Of a stretch of DNA of 64,000 bases, positions 34,465-46,899 are shown piece after piece (within the stretch, counting starts at the first letter, position 1; each line of letters opens with the position of its first letter). The stretch comes from Mallotus nudiflorus (taxonomy: Eukaryota; Streptophyta; Magnoliopsida; Malpighiales; Euphorbiaceae), in assembly GCA_947683625.1 (NCBI GenBank), contig CANTUR010000894.1:124001-188000 (forward strand). The letters run 5' to 3'. The notes under the pieces are model-generated. The model searched no databases and was not told where the DNA came from. It saw nothing but the letters and a program-made list of their open reading frames with translations. The position numbers were made by a program, and so were the translations under genes.

Positions 34465-37067
34465 ATGGAATCAGATCTTGGTAAACTATTTATCGGTGGG
34501 ATTTCTTGGGACACTGATGAGGAACGTCTTAAGGAATATTTTAGCAAGTATGGAGAAGTGGTGGAGGCGGTGATCATGAGGGATCGGACTACAGGTCGTG
34601 CCCGAGGTTTTGGTTTTGTGGTCTTTGCGGATCCTGCTGTTGCAGAGAGAGTCATCATGGATAAACACATGATTGACGGACGCACAGTGAGTAGCTTGAT
34701 CTCAAATATCTTATATACATTGTGAATTTTACTGTCTTGAAGTCAGCATCCTTGTTGATTTCAGTTTGAAGTAGTAAAATGTCTAACTCTATAACTTAAA
34801 GATTATTTCCTAGTTCAGCTCTAAACTTATATTTTACTGAACGAGAAAAATTAGAACCTAAACATCTATTTCTTTTTTTATTTCAATTGCAGTATGCTGC
34901 AAAATGTTTGAATGCTTAACTTGGTACTTAGTAGATGTTCTTAGCCCTTGATTATGCTCTTGAGTTCTGGCTTTTTAGAGTATTTGATGAATGAAATCAT
35001 AGTCATTCTATCAAATTGTTTGCTCATTGCTGAATTTAAAGACATTTTATATCATCAAATTGGAGCAGACTGATTTCACTCTCCATGTTCTCAATTTTCA
35101 GGTTGAGGCAAAGAAAGCCGTTCCAAGGGATGATCAGCACATTTTGAATAGAAACACTAGTAATATTCATGGTTCTCCAGGTCCTGGACGCACCAAAAAG
35201 ATTTTTGTTGGAGGTTTGGCATCTACAGTCACAGACAATGATTTTAAGAAGTACTTTGAGCAGTTTGGCAATATCACTGATGTTGTTGTGATGTATGATC
35301 ACAACACACAGAGGCCAAGAGCTTTGGCTTTATCACTTATGATGCAGAGGATGCAGTGGACAGAGTTCTGCACAAAACATTCCATGAACTCAATGGTAAA
35401 ATGGTTGAGGTAAAAAGGGCAGTCCCAAAGGAGCTATCTCCAGGGCCTAGTCGGAGCCCACTTATAGGATATAACTATGGTTTGAGTAGGACAAACAACT
35501 TCCTTAATGCATATGCTCAGGGATATAATGTGAACTCAGTAGGAGGCTTTGGAATGAGGATGGATAGCAGGTTTAGCCCTCTTGCCAGTGGTAGAAGTGG
35601 TTTTCCTCCATTTGGGACAACTGGTTATGGAATGGGTGTGAATTTAGAGCCAGGGTTGACACCAAGCTATGGTGGTGGATCAAACTTTAGCAGTAGCCCT
35701 GGGTATGGACGGATGATAAGTCCCTATTACAGTGGGAATTCAGGTAGATATAGTACTCCAATAGGTTATGGTGTCGGTAATGCAAGGAATGATTCTGTAT
35801 TAAGCCCAGCTACTCGAAATGTCTGGGGAAATGGGGGCCTTAATACTGCTGCTAATCCTGCAAGCCCAGGTCCTTTCTTGGGTTCTGGAAGTGGAAGTTT
35901 TGGAGTTTCATTTGGAAACAACGGAGCCAATTGGGGCCCTTCTCCTGTTTCCGCTCAAGGTGGAGGGAGTGCTTCTGCTTATACCAGTGGGAGCATGGGC
36001 TATGGGAGTGGTGATAACAGATATGGTTTGGGAGGGGGAGGGTATGGAAGAAACAGTGGCTCTGGTGCAGCACCAAATTCATCATTTGCTGGGTCAACTG
36101 GTGGCTATGAAGGGTCTTACGGGGACTTTTACCGCAGTGGTTCAGTTTATGGTGATCCAACTTGGCGGTCTGGCACTCCTGAACTGGAAGGTTCTGGGTC
36201 ATTTGGCTATGGGCTTGGCAATATAGCTTCAGATGTTACTGCTAAGAGTTCTGAGGGTTATATTGGAAGTTATGGTGTTACAAGTAGACAATCTAATAGA
36301 GGTAACACTTTTTTGTAGCTTCTGTTAATAATCTTTATGAATTTGCTTTGAGTTAGTTTAGATTATAAACAGTAGGTAAGAGGGAAAAAAGCATCACAAA
36401 TTTATGTCAAATAGTAATTCATAGAAACCTTGAGGCTTTGGAGGGAATTATTGCTGAATGCTAGTATGCCATTGTTTTTTTCTTTTTTATATGGACCAAT
36501 TCAGAGGATTACTTATCTCTGTTTACTTAAAGAAGGAAAGGTTTTTTGTCCAAAAAAAAAGGAAGGAAAGGTTTAATCCTTTTTCAAACCAATATCACAG
36601 GCTTGCTCATCACAGTTTAAAATATTTGAAGGAAAATATGGCATATTGTCTGTATTCTGTAATTATAAGTAGAAAGCGTGCAAAACAAGAACTTGTGCAA
36701 CGTTGCACAAAATGTGAACCTCTCTCTCTCTCCCCCCCTTCTGTTCATTGTAGGCATTTCTTACTTAAGTGAATTTCAACACTTTGGCTGTATAACCATT
36801 CAACTTACGCCCATGATACTTGGTGTAGGCTCTGAGCTGGGCCAACACCTATGAGTGTCAACCTGAACTGGTGTTTGTTTTTTATCATGTAATTGTGTAA
36901 CTTGAGTATTATATACTATGATTTAAATTTTTTAATATGCGTACTTTGCACCTGGTTCTCAGCATTTTTTTTTTTTTTACAATGGTTGAATAGTAATTCC
37001 TAGCATGTGATACTAATCATGTTCTTTCTTCCTTTGATTGTTACATGCTTCAGGAATTGCTACATAG
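34465..37067 (+). CDS. hnRNP-type RNA-binding protein (two RRMs, Gly-rich tail) with a 1-base frameshift
   Basis: Exons 34465-34686, 35102-36301 and 37054-37067 have canonical splice sites; the last exon supplies only IAT and the stop. RRM1 starts KLFIGGISWDT (8-18) and has RNP1 RGFGFVVF. RRM2 starts KIFVGGLAS (107-115). The tail of about 300 residues is rich in Gly, Ser, Tyr and Asn with many GYG motifs and is probably disordered. The family (plant hnRNP1-like, Musashi-related) binds mRNA in nucleus and cytoplasm. At 35320-35321 one G is missing where RNP1 of RRM2 should read RGFGF. The frame then changes, and the original frame stops at 35413 (about 177 residues). Beyond the lesion more than 900 bases stay open, so a sequencing error or a very recent mutation is likely. 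With one base added the product would be about 478 residues, the usual family size. Confidence 0.8.
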
Positions 37068-39456
37068 GAGATCTGTTACTGGATGTCAGGATAATTGTAG
37101 GTGAGGTGAATCTGGATAAACAGGTGAAGGGCTGTGACTTTCATGCATCTCTGTCCTAATTATATTCAGCCTGTAAGGAAATTGATCTATAGTGCTAACG
37201 AGGGTTCTTGATTTGAGTTATACACAATCAGAGTGAAAGCAGTTACCAGGATTTTGTGTAAGGTTTGAGATTTGAATTTCCCTTTCTTCTTTAATTAGCA
37301 AAAAAAAAAAAAAAAAAAAAAAGGTTTCCTTTCCTTGGCATTTGAGTGAGGTGTAAAATCAGATTGCGGGATATACTCAGGAAGATTGGTTCCATAGATA
37401 TGTTGTGCATATCCAGTGAGGCACGCCAGTGGTAGTACACTTAAAAAAGAAAATAGGGTATTAATTTTTTTTTTTTTTGATTTTTTCTTTTCTTTTGGAG
37501 TAATGCCTGGAGAAGGGGCTGGTTGGTGTCCTTATATTTTTTTTTCTCTTTATTTGCAATTTCTCTTCTTATCGAGTTGTATGCGAGGTTCTGTTTGATC
37601 AACTAGTGTGAAACATTACAAGGGATTCTGTTTTTTATGTTCCCCTGCAAATAAGTTACCAAATATTCTGATTCATTTTTTTATTGGACATTGTATCAAA
37701 GGAAAAAAAAATATTGACGTGTAGATGAATGTTAAGAGATTATTTGTGATTGCTGTTGGTGATATTCGGATTAGCTTTTGTTTTTAACTTCTGCTATTCA
37801 TTTCCGAATTTTATGCTGAGAAGCATATGTGATTACAGTTTGGCAAATAGGCATTGACGTTGTCTGATTGCTAATGCAATTTAGCTATGATTAAGTTCTA
37901 GCTGTAAGGTTTTAATACTACATGCTAAAATCTTGGATTTTTGCTCTCCTTGTGCTTGGATGCATGCAATGACTCATTAATAGCAATTTTGGTAGTATCT
38001 ATCATGGGATTCAATCTGCTTGGCTAGATAGATATATATTCGATTATTTCTGATCATTTCGGCTATTCTGTGTGGTCATACCATTTCTTATCCAAACCTC
38101 TCCAGAATAGGATATGTTCTGCTTCCATCTTTCAAATCACTTTCTTTGGATTTTTCAATTTCCATCTGCCTCAAAACATGCATCTGCATTATGAATATGT
38201 GGTCCTCCTTTGCTAGCACTCTCATTCTCTCTCACACAAGGAAAAAAAAAAAAGAAGTGTTACCAGTGAGTGCTTAATTTGAAACCTGTGAGCATTTATT
38301 TTTTTGATTGTTTGTTGAATCTCTGTGTCTGATTGTGTTTAATGGATGAAGTCAATGTTCACCTCTTTAATCCTCTTAGCACCTTTTGATTAAAAATTGG
38401 GTTGTGTTGTTAGTGTCTAGAGAGTTGTCCGGGTCACAAGTCAGCTAGTTATCAACGTCCTGTTCCTTTTCTTGACCACACAAACTTGAAAAGTCTAATC
38501 CTAAATTTGGATGATGGTTAGGGCCATCAGATGAAGCAAGTTGTTTGAGCTCTATTTAAGTTTCTTTTTTTCTTTTTTTTTTTCCTGTTAAAAAATTTAT
38601 TAAAAACTGAAGACTGGACAACTCGAGATTATAAACTGCACAATAAAAGATAGCTCTAAATAGATTTTAAATCCAAGTCTTTTTATCTACTAATAATGAT
38701 CTGATTAAGTTAAAAGATATTATTTATTATAAACATTTTATAAATAAAATATACTAGATTTGAGCATAATTTAATGTGAATTGTATTGCAGCCTAAATGT
38801 TTCTCATTTCATCTAACATTGAAATGCTAGCAAATGGTTTCAATTACAATTTTTGCATAATTTAAGATTAAATTTGTTTCAAAGAGTAGTTCTTATAATG
38901 ATTCATGAAAGCAGATTTCTAGATCTTCATTATAAATGGGGGTCCACTAATTATTCCTCAAATTAAATTATTATTTTTTAGGGGTCCATATTGCAATGCT
39001 ATGGCAAAGCCCAAGGGCCATTTGCTATGGACTTCGTCTCCATGAATCTTTACAATGACCTCATTGATTTGATCTTCCCTTTTGAAAAGTTGTATTTTTA
39101 TTCTTCAGAATAATTAATGTGCTCATCGGTTGCCCAAAGCTTTCTTTTCTTTTAAAAAAAAAATAATAATAATTTGTATTAATGGACCCTTTTATGAATT
39201 GAGCACCTCCTATTGTTTGGTTGATGCCGCATTCCACTTGTTCATCTCTTGAGGGGATGGTCTAATAAAATACATTATGTATCTTGTCTTAAATTTCTGA
39301 ACTTATATTTTTTCAGTTGAATTGTAGCTCAAATAGTACAAGCCTTTACTTTAAATTTTTTTTTACATAAGATCTTAAATTCAATTTTTTTTCCCTTTAT
39401 AGAAATCCTCTTTAATAGTGGCTCATAATTTTCTAAATACAAACTATTAATAATTA
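37068..39456. other. 3' region of the hnRNP gene and intergenic DNA
   Basis: Probable 3' UTR for the first several hundred bases, then AT-rich DNA with a 20-base A run at about 37301. No further gene or complete transposon recognised. Confidence 0.5.
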
Positions 39457-39461
39457 ATTAT

Positions 39462-39867
39462 TGATAATTTGTTTCCGAAACTCTTAAGTTTGAGACTCTG
39501 CAATCAACGAACAGAAAGTAAGGTGAGAGGTAAGGAGAGTCCCCACAAACACTCTAATGCCTAAGTCAGAAAACAAAAAGAGAGTTTGTATAGAGAGTAA
39601 GGAACAATTAGAATATAAGAGAATGAGATGATCTAGAATGAGAGGTATAAGATCCTATTTATAGTGATGCTTGAATCTGAAATGAGTAATATTACTTGTG
39701 AGATAGGAATCCTAATCCTATCAGGAGAGTATTCCCTCTTTACTTAGAAATCCTCTTCAAGGTAACGTCCTTTTCATGAACGGATTTTACTAGCTTCCCT
39801 GTCCAAGTAACCCTATTCAAAAAATAAAAACCCTTTAATTAAACATGAAAATATATAAGCGGTATCA
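39462..39867 (-). repeat. 3' LTR of the Tat element
   Basis: Aligns end to end with 48587-48991. On the minus strand it has a TATA box (CTATAAATAG at 39655-39664). Confidence 0.9.
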
Positions 39868-39884
39868 AGAGTCCCCCTCCGGGT
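39868..39884 (-). promoter_or_regulatory. Polypurine tract of the Tat element
   Basis: The minus strand reads CCCGGAGGGGGACTCT directly before the 3' LTR. Confidence 0.75.
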
Positions 39885-40165
39885 ATATTTGAATATTTAG
39901 GTCCGTAGTATCTAAGTATAATAGAACACTTATGGTTCCATTTAGAAAGTAGTTAGGTATTGCACAGTGAAATAAAAGGGTGAGCTGAGGTGGCCAGCCT
40001 CAGTTATAGGAAGAAAGCAAAGCTCGGTATCGAGTTTTGAAAGCATCATGCTCCTGAGGTGTCATCTGGACCTTTAGAGTTCACTATATCTATAAGATCA
40101 AGTGTAATAGATTAACACGTCCGTGTAAAAATGAATTGACAGAACCAATCGTCACTGAATTTTTG

Positions 40166-40668
40166 ATGCTCGGTGCAAGGATGCGAGGCTTTACGTGCTC
40201 GGAACCTCAGTACTATAGAAGCGACCTAAGGGTGCCAACTTGAATCATTGGACTTAGATGCTCAAGGCTTAGATGCTCATAACCTCAGTACTATATAAGT
40301 GACCTGAGGGTGCCAGCTTTAGTCACTAGACTTAGATGCTCAAGGCTTAGATATTTGATGCAAGGACGCAAGGCTTACATGCTCGGAACCTCAGTACTAT
40401 AGAAGCGACCTGAGGGTGCCAGCTTCAGTCACTAGACTTAGATGCTCGAGGCTTAGATGCTCGGTGCAAGGATGCAAGGCTTATATGCTTGGAACCTCAG
40501 TACTATAAAAATGACTTGAGGGTGCCAATTTCAGTTACTGGATTTAGATGCTTGAGGCTTAGATGCTCAATGCAAGGACGTGAGGCTTACATGCTTGGAA
40601 CCTCAGTACTATAGAAGCGACTTGAGGGTGTCAGCTTCAGTCACTAGATTTAGATGCTCGGTGCACTA
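40166..40668. repeat. 106-bp tandem repeat array in the Tat element 3' spacer
   Basis: The phrase AACCTCAGTACTAT recurs at 40203, 40281, 40387, 40493 and 40599. The last three spacings are exactly 106 bp; the first is 78 bp because a 28-bp piece is missing. Units also share GAGGGTGCCAGCTTCAGTCA and repeated 'ttagatgctc' words. Such arrays in the 3' spacer are known in Tat elements. Confidence 0.9.
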
Positions 40669-40991
40669 AAGGCATGGCTTGAGTGTCGGATAGTCATAAT
40701 ATGCCGAAAGCGTAACTCGGATGCTTGTTCTGAGTAAATAGAAAAAGAGCTTGGTAAAGATGTGGTCAGGCCGAGGCATGGCTATGTCACTTCGATTCCT
40801 AGAGATTTGAAATTTGAATCGCGTGAGCGATGCGTCTTTTCGTGTGTCAGTAAATGAGACATTTTTATTGTCATCATAATTATCACTCGATTAATGGGTT
40901 TCACTTTTCCCAAATTGCCCTTAATGATATAAGGAGAAGCGAAGTAATGATGAGGGCAATTAATGACATGTTTTTCAGATCCTTCTGTAAC

Positions 40992-41001
40992 TTTATAAAT
41001 A
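40992..41001 (+). promoter_or_regulatory. TATA-like box for the antisense ORF
   Basis: CTTTATAAATATC on the plus strand lies about 190 bp before the ATG at 41190 and is followed by a CT-rich leader. Promoter activity is inferred. Confidence 0.45.
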
Positions 41002-41189
41002 TCTTTGTGCTCGTCAACTTATGCATTTTGCCTTTTTGTTTCGCCATTGTCATATTTGTGTTGCTATTGCCGCTTTGTTTTTGTCTATCGTGATCTTTGC
41101 ACTTTGTAACCAAATGATCTTTGTCTTTCTCCTTATTTTTCTTATTTCTTTTATCTTTCTTGCATTTTTTCTTCTTCATAGAAAACATT

Positions 41190-43034
41190 ATGGCACTAAA
41201 AGAACATGTTAGTTCTAACTTATTTATATTGAAAATAGATGATGAACTACTGGGGTGGTACCGGAGGCAATTCTGTATTCCCACCGATTACACCCTCCAC
41301 ACAGTAGATAGGAAGTTTAGGGCTCACACCCCTATATTAGGGTTTAGTAGATTAGTGGTATATTTTGACCAACTAGAGGGGCATTTAAAGTTTCCATTAG
41401 ATACCTTTGTTAAGAGATTCATGAATAGGCATAACATAGCACCTAGTTAGCTCCATTCGAATAGCTATAGGATTCTGACTTGATTCATCCAATTGATGCA
41501 TGAAGAGGGGAAGGAACCCGATTTAGAAATTTTTTGATATTTGTATAGTTTGGCTAGGAAGAAGGGGGAACTGATGTTTTCCCTGTTAGCCGTTCCCAAC
41601 TATACCTTTTTTGTAAAACTTCCAAACCTCTATAAGAAGTAGACGCATAATTTTTTTATCATCGAGCACCCATTGGACTTCATGGATGTTCGGCAAATAT
41701 GATCTGATGAATGCCACAGGGTAAAATGGCCTGTGAGACTTCCTAATCATGATGCGGAGATGGTTTTTATGGTTGTATCTCGATGGTCTTGCCGAAGCTC
41801 GATCGGCTGAGGATGTGTCCAAGAGATACCTGTGGAGAGTTTGTTTGGACTATATTCATTCTACTAGTACATTTATGTTACTTAAAAGTATCCTTCTGAC
41901 TTGCTCTATTTTTTTAATAGTAGATGGCTGACTTTTTTTATTTTACGGGCAGGATTTCCCTTCTAGCTGATAAGCTGACAACTCTAGAGGAAGTACAGGC
42001 ATCCCCTTCTCTGGAACCTGAAGCCCTTGCAGCCCCTAAGGAGATGGCCATCAATCCTAAAGGCAAAGTTGTAGTTGAATCATCTCATGCTGGGAAAGGA
42101 GGTCAGTAGAAAAGGCAGTTGATCGAGCATGACTCTGATGTTGAGGGGCTCGATGAAGAGATATACATCCAACGTTCAAGGCTATTTAAGTGTTCGGATA
42201 TGAGGGTGTGGATGCTGAATAAAATAAAGTCTTCGAGCATCTCAAATAATCAAGTGAGAGATCAATATGCCAAGTCGTTGAGGCTACCAGCGGATATGCA
42301 ACGTTGGTCTAAGGAGGGTTCAGAGGGGCTGCTTGATTCGATGATTGGCCATTCGTTAGAAGTAAGTGGATGTTGTTGCTTGCACTATTTACTTACACTT
42401 GTACTTGTGTTTAACACGAACTTCTCTTATCACAGATGACCCAGGCCTTACTACTAGCAAAGGACCAATATTTCTATTTGAAAAGCCAGTACAATCTGAA
42501 GGAGATGAAATTCAGGACAATAGTCATTGACTTCGAGAAGAAGTTGGATAGCACAAAGGCAGCACTAGAGCTCTGCCAAACAAAATATGTAAAGGAAAAA
42601 TTCGAGGCTAAGGAGGGCTAGAAGAAAATAGCTGATTTGGAGCACAACTAAGGTCAATTGACAAGGAGGATTGAAGAGCAGGATCTTCAGATTGCAAATC
42701 TGAAGAGGAGGCTATCTGAGGTCAGAAGTCCTGAGAAAATGATAAAAGATCCTAACAAAACATGGTAGGGGAATTTCTTAAGGCCTACAGGTCTGAATGT
42801 AGAAGGATCCTGCTCTCCCAGAATCCTGAATTAAACTTAGGAGTGCTAGATTGAATAACGTCGGCAGAGATTGCTGCAAAGGAGGATGCTCGTCTAAAGG
42901 CAAGTACTTTGCGTACGAGGAATAATGTTGAGTTTGCCACTGCTACTGAGCCTATTGCGCCTTTGAATACTGCTGATGTTGTTTCGCTCTTCGTCTTCGG
43001 GCCCAATGGTTTGGATATACAAGTAGTAGAATAA
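41190..43034 (+). pseudogene. Antisense ORF of the Tat element (Transposase_28-like), broken and spliced
   Basis: This gene is on the opposite strand to gag-pol. It starts MALKEHVSSNLF and carries FCIPTDYTLHTVD and GFSRLVVYFDQLEGHLKFPL, which resemble the plant 'putative gypsy type transposon' domain of Tat antisense ORFs. Further on are an acidic, Ser-rich part (about 41930-42360), a good phase-0 intron (42362-42435, GTAAGTGG to TTATCACAG) and a charged, probably coiled-coil part with KLDSTKAALELCQTK. It ends GPNGLDIQVVE at 43034. Stops at about 41448, 42105 and elsewhere break the frame. The role of this protein is not known in any element I can name. Confidence 0.65.
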
Positions 43035-43149
43035 TAACCTTTCTTATTTTTTATTTCTCTTTTTTTTTTTATAATAGATCGGTTGTAAAAACATTATTGT
43101 ATTAATTAATAGATACTTTATTGAATATCATTCTGAGTACTGTTTATTG

Positions 43150-44351
43150 ATAGTATTTTCTGAGGCAATCTAAGTTCCAAAATCGTGGTAGCTCTTTGCC
43201 TCCCCTGTCTCTTAGTTTATATACTCCCTTGGTTATGTGTTCTGAGATTTGATACGGGCCTTCCCAATTTGGGCCTAGCTTTCCAGTTCTTGAGTTGCCT
43301 TTACCAATATTTTCCCTTCTGAGTACCTAGTCTCCTAATTTAATTATCTTGGATGACTCCGCTGGAGATGGTATCATGCCACTTTCTACCGATGTGCTTC
43401 AGCTGTAGCTGCTGCTCGCTCTCACCTTTCCTCTAATAGGTCCAGACATATCTCGGCATCAATGTTGTTAATATTATGATTGAGATTACGACTGACTTTG
43501 TAACTTGGTGAACCAATCTCCACCAGTATTACCGTGTCCATGCCATAAGTTAGTTTGAATGGTGTCTCCTCGGTGGTTGATAAAGGAGGGCCTAGATTAT
43601 ATTGTTAAGCTCTTTGACCCTATTTTCCTTTTTCTCATCAAGTCTCTTCTTTAATCCCTACATGATAATTCTATTGGTGACTTTCGTTTACCCATTTGTT
43701 TGTGGGTGGGCTACTAAGGTGAAACGAAGCTTTATTCCAAGGTCTGAACAGAAACCTCTAAACTTTTCATTATCAAACTGTTTTTCATTGTTCATAATCA
43801 AAGTGTGAGGGATGTTGAATCTGCAGATGATCTCTTTCTAGAAGAAATGTTGTATCCGAGCTTCTGTGATGGTTGGAACTGCCTCCACTTCTACCCACTT
43901 AGTGAAATGGTCTATAGCCACAATCAGGAATTTTTTTTGTAAAGTGGAAGTTAGGAAGAGGCCCAAGATTTCCATCCCCCACATGGTGAAGCCATGAGCT
44001 ACCGATTGGATGTAGGGGGTGGGAAGGCTTGTGATTGAGTCGAGCGAATTGCTAGCATTTATGGCATGCTCAAGTTAGCTTCTGGGCATCATTAGACATG
44101 GTAAGCCAGTAATATCCTTGGAGTAGTGTTTTTTGGGTTAGTGTGTAGTGGAATTCATGCGCTCTATAAATTCCTTTATGAATTTTCTTAAGTATGTAAT
44201 TCCCCTCCTCTGGAAAGATGCACTTCGACCATGGGTGTGACAGGGATTTTCTGTAGAGCTCCCCTTGGTTAATAGAATAGTGGGCTGCTCTCATTTTTAG
44301 TTTTTGAGCTTTTAATTTATTTTTAGGGAAGTATTGGACTATCAGACACAT
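43150..44351 (-). pseudogene. Broken integrase of the Tat element
   Basis: The minus strand has an H2C2 zinc-binding segment (44070-44351: HKGIYRAHEFHY, then a degraded Cys pair), then a core with VAIDHFTKWVEVEAV (first catalytic Asp kept, near 43910). The second catalytic Asp position reads NNEKQFD and the Glu position reads TKVTN, so two of three catalytic residues are lost. Stops lie between. Confidence 0.8.
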
Positions 44352-44630
44352 CCATTTCGAGACTTCTCATATCTCCAAAACTTCAAGAACTTCTGTGCTG
44401 GGTTTTGTCAATGCCTCAGTGAATTCCATATCCTTAAATGCTGGACTACCTTCAGCTACCGATTTGGCCAGGAGGTTGGCCTCAGAGTTCTCCTATCTGG
44501 GTATCTGGACAATCTCCCACTGGCCTCCTTCTTGTTTGATCTATTTCAAGAGTTGCCTGACTTTGTCCACATACTTGGCAATGCTGGTGTCCTTGACTTG
44601 GAATGTGTTGTTAACCTAGTTTACTACCAG

Positions 44631-44858
44631 CTAGAAGTCTGAGTGTATTGTGAGGTATTCAGCTCTGAATTCGGCAGCTAATTTCAGGCTTGTGATGAGT
44701 ACCTTATATTCTGTGGCATTGCTGGTTGCATTATACTCTATCCAAACTACATACCGAATGTGAACTTTATGCGGTCCTTTGAGAATCACTCCAACGCCGA
44801 ATCCTTGAGCGAAGGAAGCCTCATCAACATAGAGTTTCCATGCCAATGCTTTTGTCAT
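44631..44858 (-). pseudogene. Second (archaeal-type) RNase H domain of the Tat element
   Basis: WKLYVDEASFAQGFGVGVIL, ATEYKVLITSLKLA and LTIHSDF match the extra RNase H found after the normal one in Tat-lineage elements. The Asp, Glu and Asp active-site positions are visible in this piece; the continuation is broken. Confidence 0.75.
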
Positions 44859-44911
44859 GGTGAGGTCTTATGGAGCCATTTCTTGTATGAAATCTACTAA
44901 TGTTTAGGCTT

Positions 44912-46377
44912 TCACTTGTTAGTGAGGCTCATAATTAATATCAAATTCGCCAAGTAACACCGACCATTGAACCAGTCTGCCAAAGGTCTCCAGTCTTTGT
45001 AAGATTTTTTATAAAGGGAAATGGGATCAAATAATGATAGGATGTGCTTGGAAGTAATGTTAGAGATTTCGGGATGAATGAACCATAGCCAGCTTATCCA
45101 ACATGGGATACCAGACTTTAGATCCTCAGAGCATTTTATTGATGAAATATACTGGGTTTTGCTGGTTTCCTCTCTTACTAGTATGGAAGCGATGCATTCT
45201 TGGCCTACAGAGAGATATAAATACAATATTTCATCTGGGACGAGCCTGCTAAGTAGAGGCGGTGAGAACAGGAACTTCTTAATGTCTTCGAAGGATGCTT
45301 AGCAATCTATAGACCAAACAAATTTTTTGGAATTTTTTAGTGCTTAAAATAATGGTAGACAACATCTAGCTGAGCATGAAATGAAACTCCCCAATGTTGT
45401 GATTCTGCCGTTTAGTTTTTGTACTACTTGGATATTTTTTGGGGCTTTCATGTTGAGTATGGCTTCCATTTTCTCTGAGTTGGCCTCAATACCCCTATGG
45501 GATATCATGAATCCTAGGAATTTACCTGCTTTAACTCTGAAGACACATTTTTTTAGATTTAGCTTGATCTTAGACTTTCTTAATAATCAAAAAACTTGAT
45601 CCAGATCGACTGGGTATTGTTCTGCATGCTTGCTCTTGATGATGATGTCATCTATATGTACTTCCACGTTTATGCCAATCTGGTCCTGGAGCACCTGGTT
45701 CATTATTCTTTGATATGTTGCTCTAGCATTATTTAGTCCAAAGGGCATCACCTTGTAGTAATATAGACCTTCATGGGTGATCAAGGATGTTTTCTCCTTA
45801 TCTACTTCCTTCATCGGTATCTGATGATATCCTTATGTCGCATCAATAAAACTATATAATCCATGGCCAGCAGTGAAGTCTACAAGCTGGTCAATCATGG
45901 GCAATGGGTATCTGTCTTTAGGACATACTCAATTAAAGTCAGTATAGTCAACGCACATCCTATATTTTCCATTTGCTTTTTTGACAAGTACCACGTTGGT
46001 GGATGAGTAACTTCCTTGATGAATCTAACTTCCAATAACTTCCTTGTTTCCTCAATAATTATCCTCTGCCTCTTATAGGCAAAGGTTCTTTTTTTCTAGG
46101 CCACTGGTTTGCTCCCGAATTGATGTTTAAATTGTGACAAGCAACCCATAGATCCACGCCGATGATTTTAGATGCCCGGGAAGCGAAGTCTTTCGATTGT
46201 CTAGTGAGGACCTCCTTTATTTTTTCTTTGATGTCACAGTCGAGTTCATTATCGATCTTCACTACTTTGCCATCCACAATTTGTAAGGCTTTTGTGTCTT
46301 CAACTAGTTGTGGACCTGCACCCTACTTCTCTATTTCCTATGCTTCTAGGGGGAAGGCTTCTGCCTAAGGCTTCATG
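44912..46377 (-). pseudogene. Broken reverse transcriptase and RNase H of the Tat element
   Basis: The minus strand has YYYKVMPFGLNNARATYQRI and the active site HIDD (45647-45658, usually YVDD, both Asp kept), then RNase H text at 44912-45300. The RT start, with KEPLPIRGRG-type text, is at about 46059-46277. Stops and shifts interrupt it. Confidence 0.8.
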
Positions 46378-46625
46378 GCCATCTAATAATACTATCTAGC
46401 CATATATTGATCTCCTCGGTTGGTAAGAGTTTTACTCTCAACTGGATTTTTCATAGTTAAGTGTCAGATACTGGTGACTGCATCTGCTTCATAGAGCGTT
46501 GGTCGTCTTATAATTCCATTGTATGCTAGTAGGAGATCCACCATGTTGAATGTTGTTTGGATAACTTTTGTTTCTTCATCATCTTGATTCCTAAATTCTA
46601 GGTTTAACTCCATGACTCCCATTGG

Positions 46626-46838
46626 CTATATAATTCCTCCACATAAGCTTGTGATGGGATTCTTGATGGTTTTCAAGTTAGTGATAGAGCCTTCCATCAC
46701 TTTGTATGCATTCCAGAATAATGCATTGATAGTGCTTCTGTTGTCCACCAATAACCTCTTTACCAAGTAATTGTCTATGTACACATTTATCACCAGGGCG
46801 TCATAGTGGGGATGGCAAACATGCAAACCATCTTCCAA
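46626..46838 (-). pseudogene. Aspartic protease remnant of the Tat element
   Basis: LVDNRSTINALFWNA sits where the family has an Asp-Ser/Thr-Gly site; here it reads Asp-Asn-Arg, so it should be inactive. Confidence 0.65.
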
Positions 46839-46899
46839 ATTGAATCGATATTTTTTTTCTTGAAGACTGGCTTTTTTCCCTACTCTATGTTAATTTCTT

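Noticed and set aside
35036..36202. Reverse-strand and alternate-frame ORFs over the hnRNP gene
   Set aside because: Shadows of the Gly-rich coding exon.
40166..40668. CRISPR-like regular repeats
   Set aside because: The whole 106-bp unit repeats, with no unique spacers, inside a plant retrotransposon.
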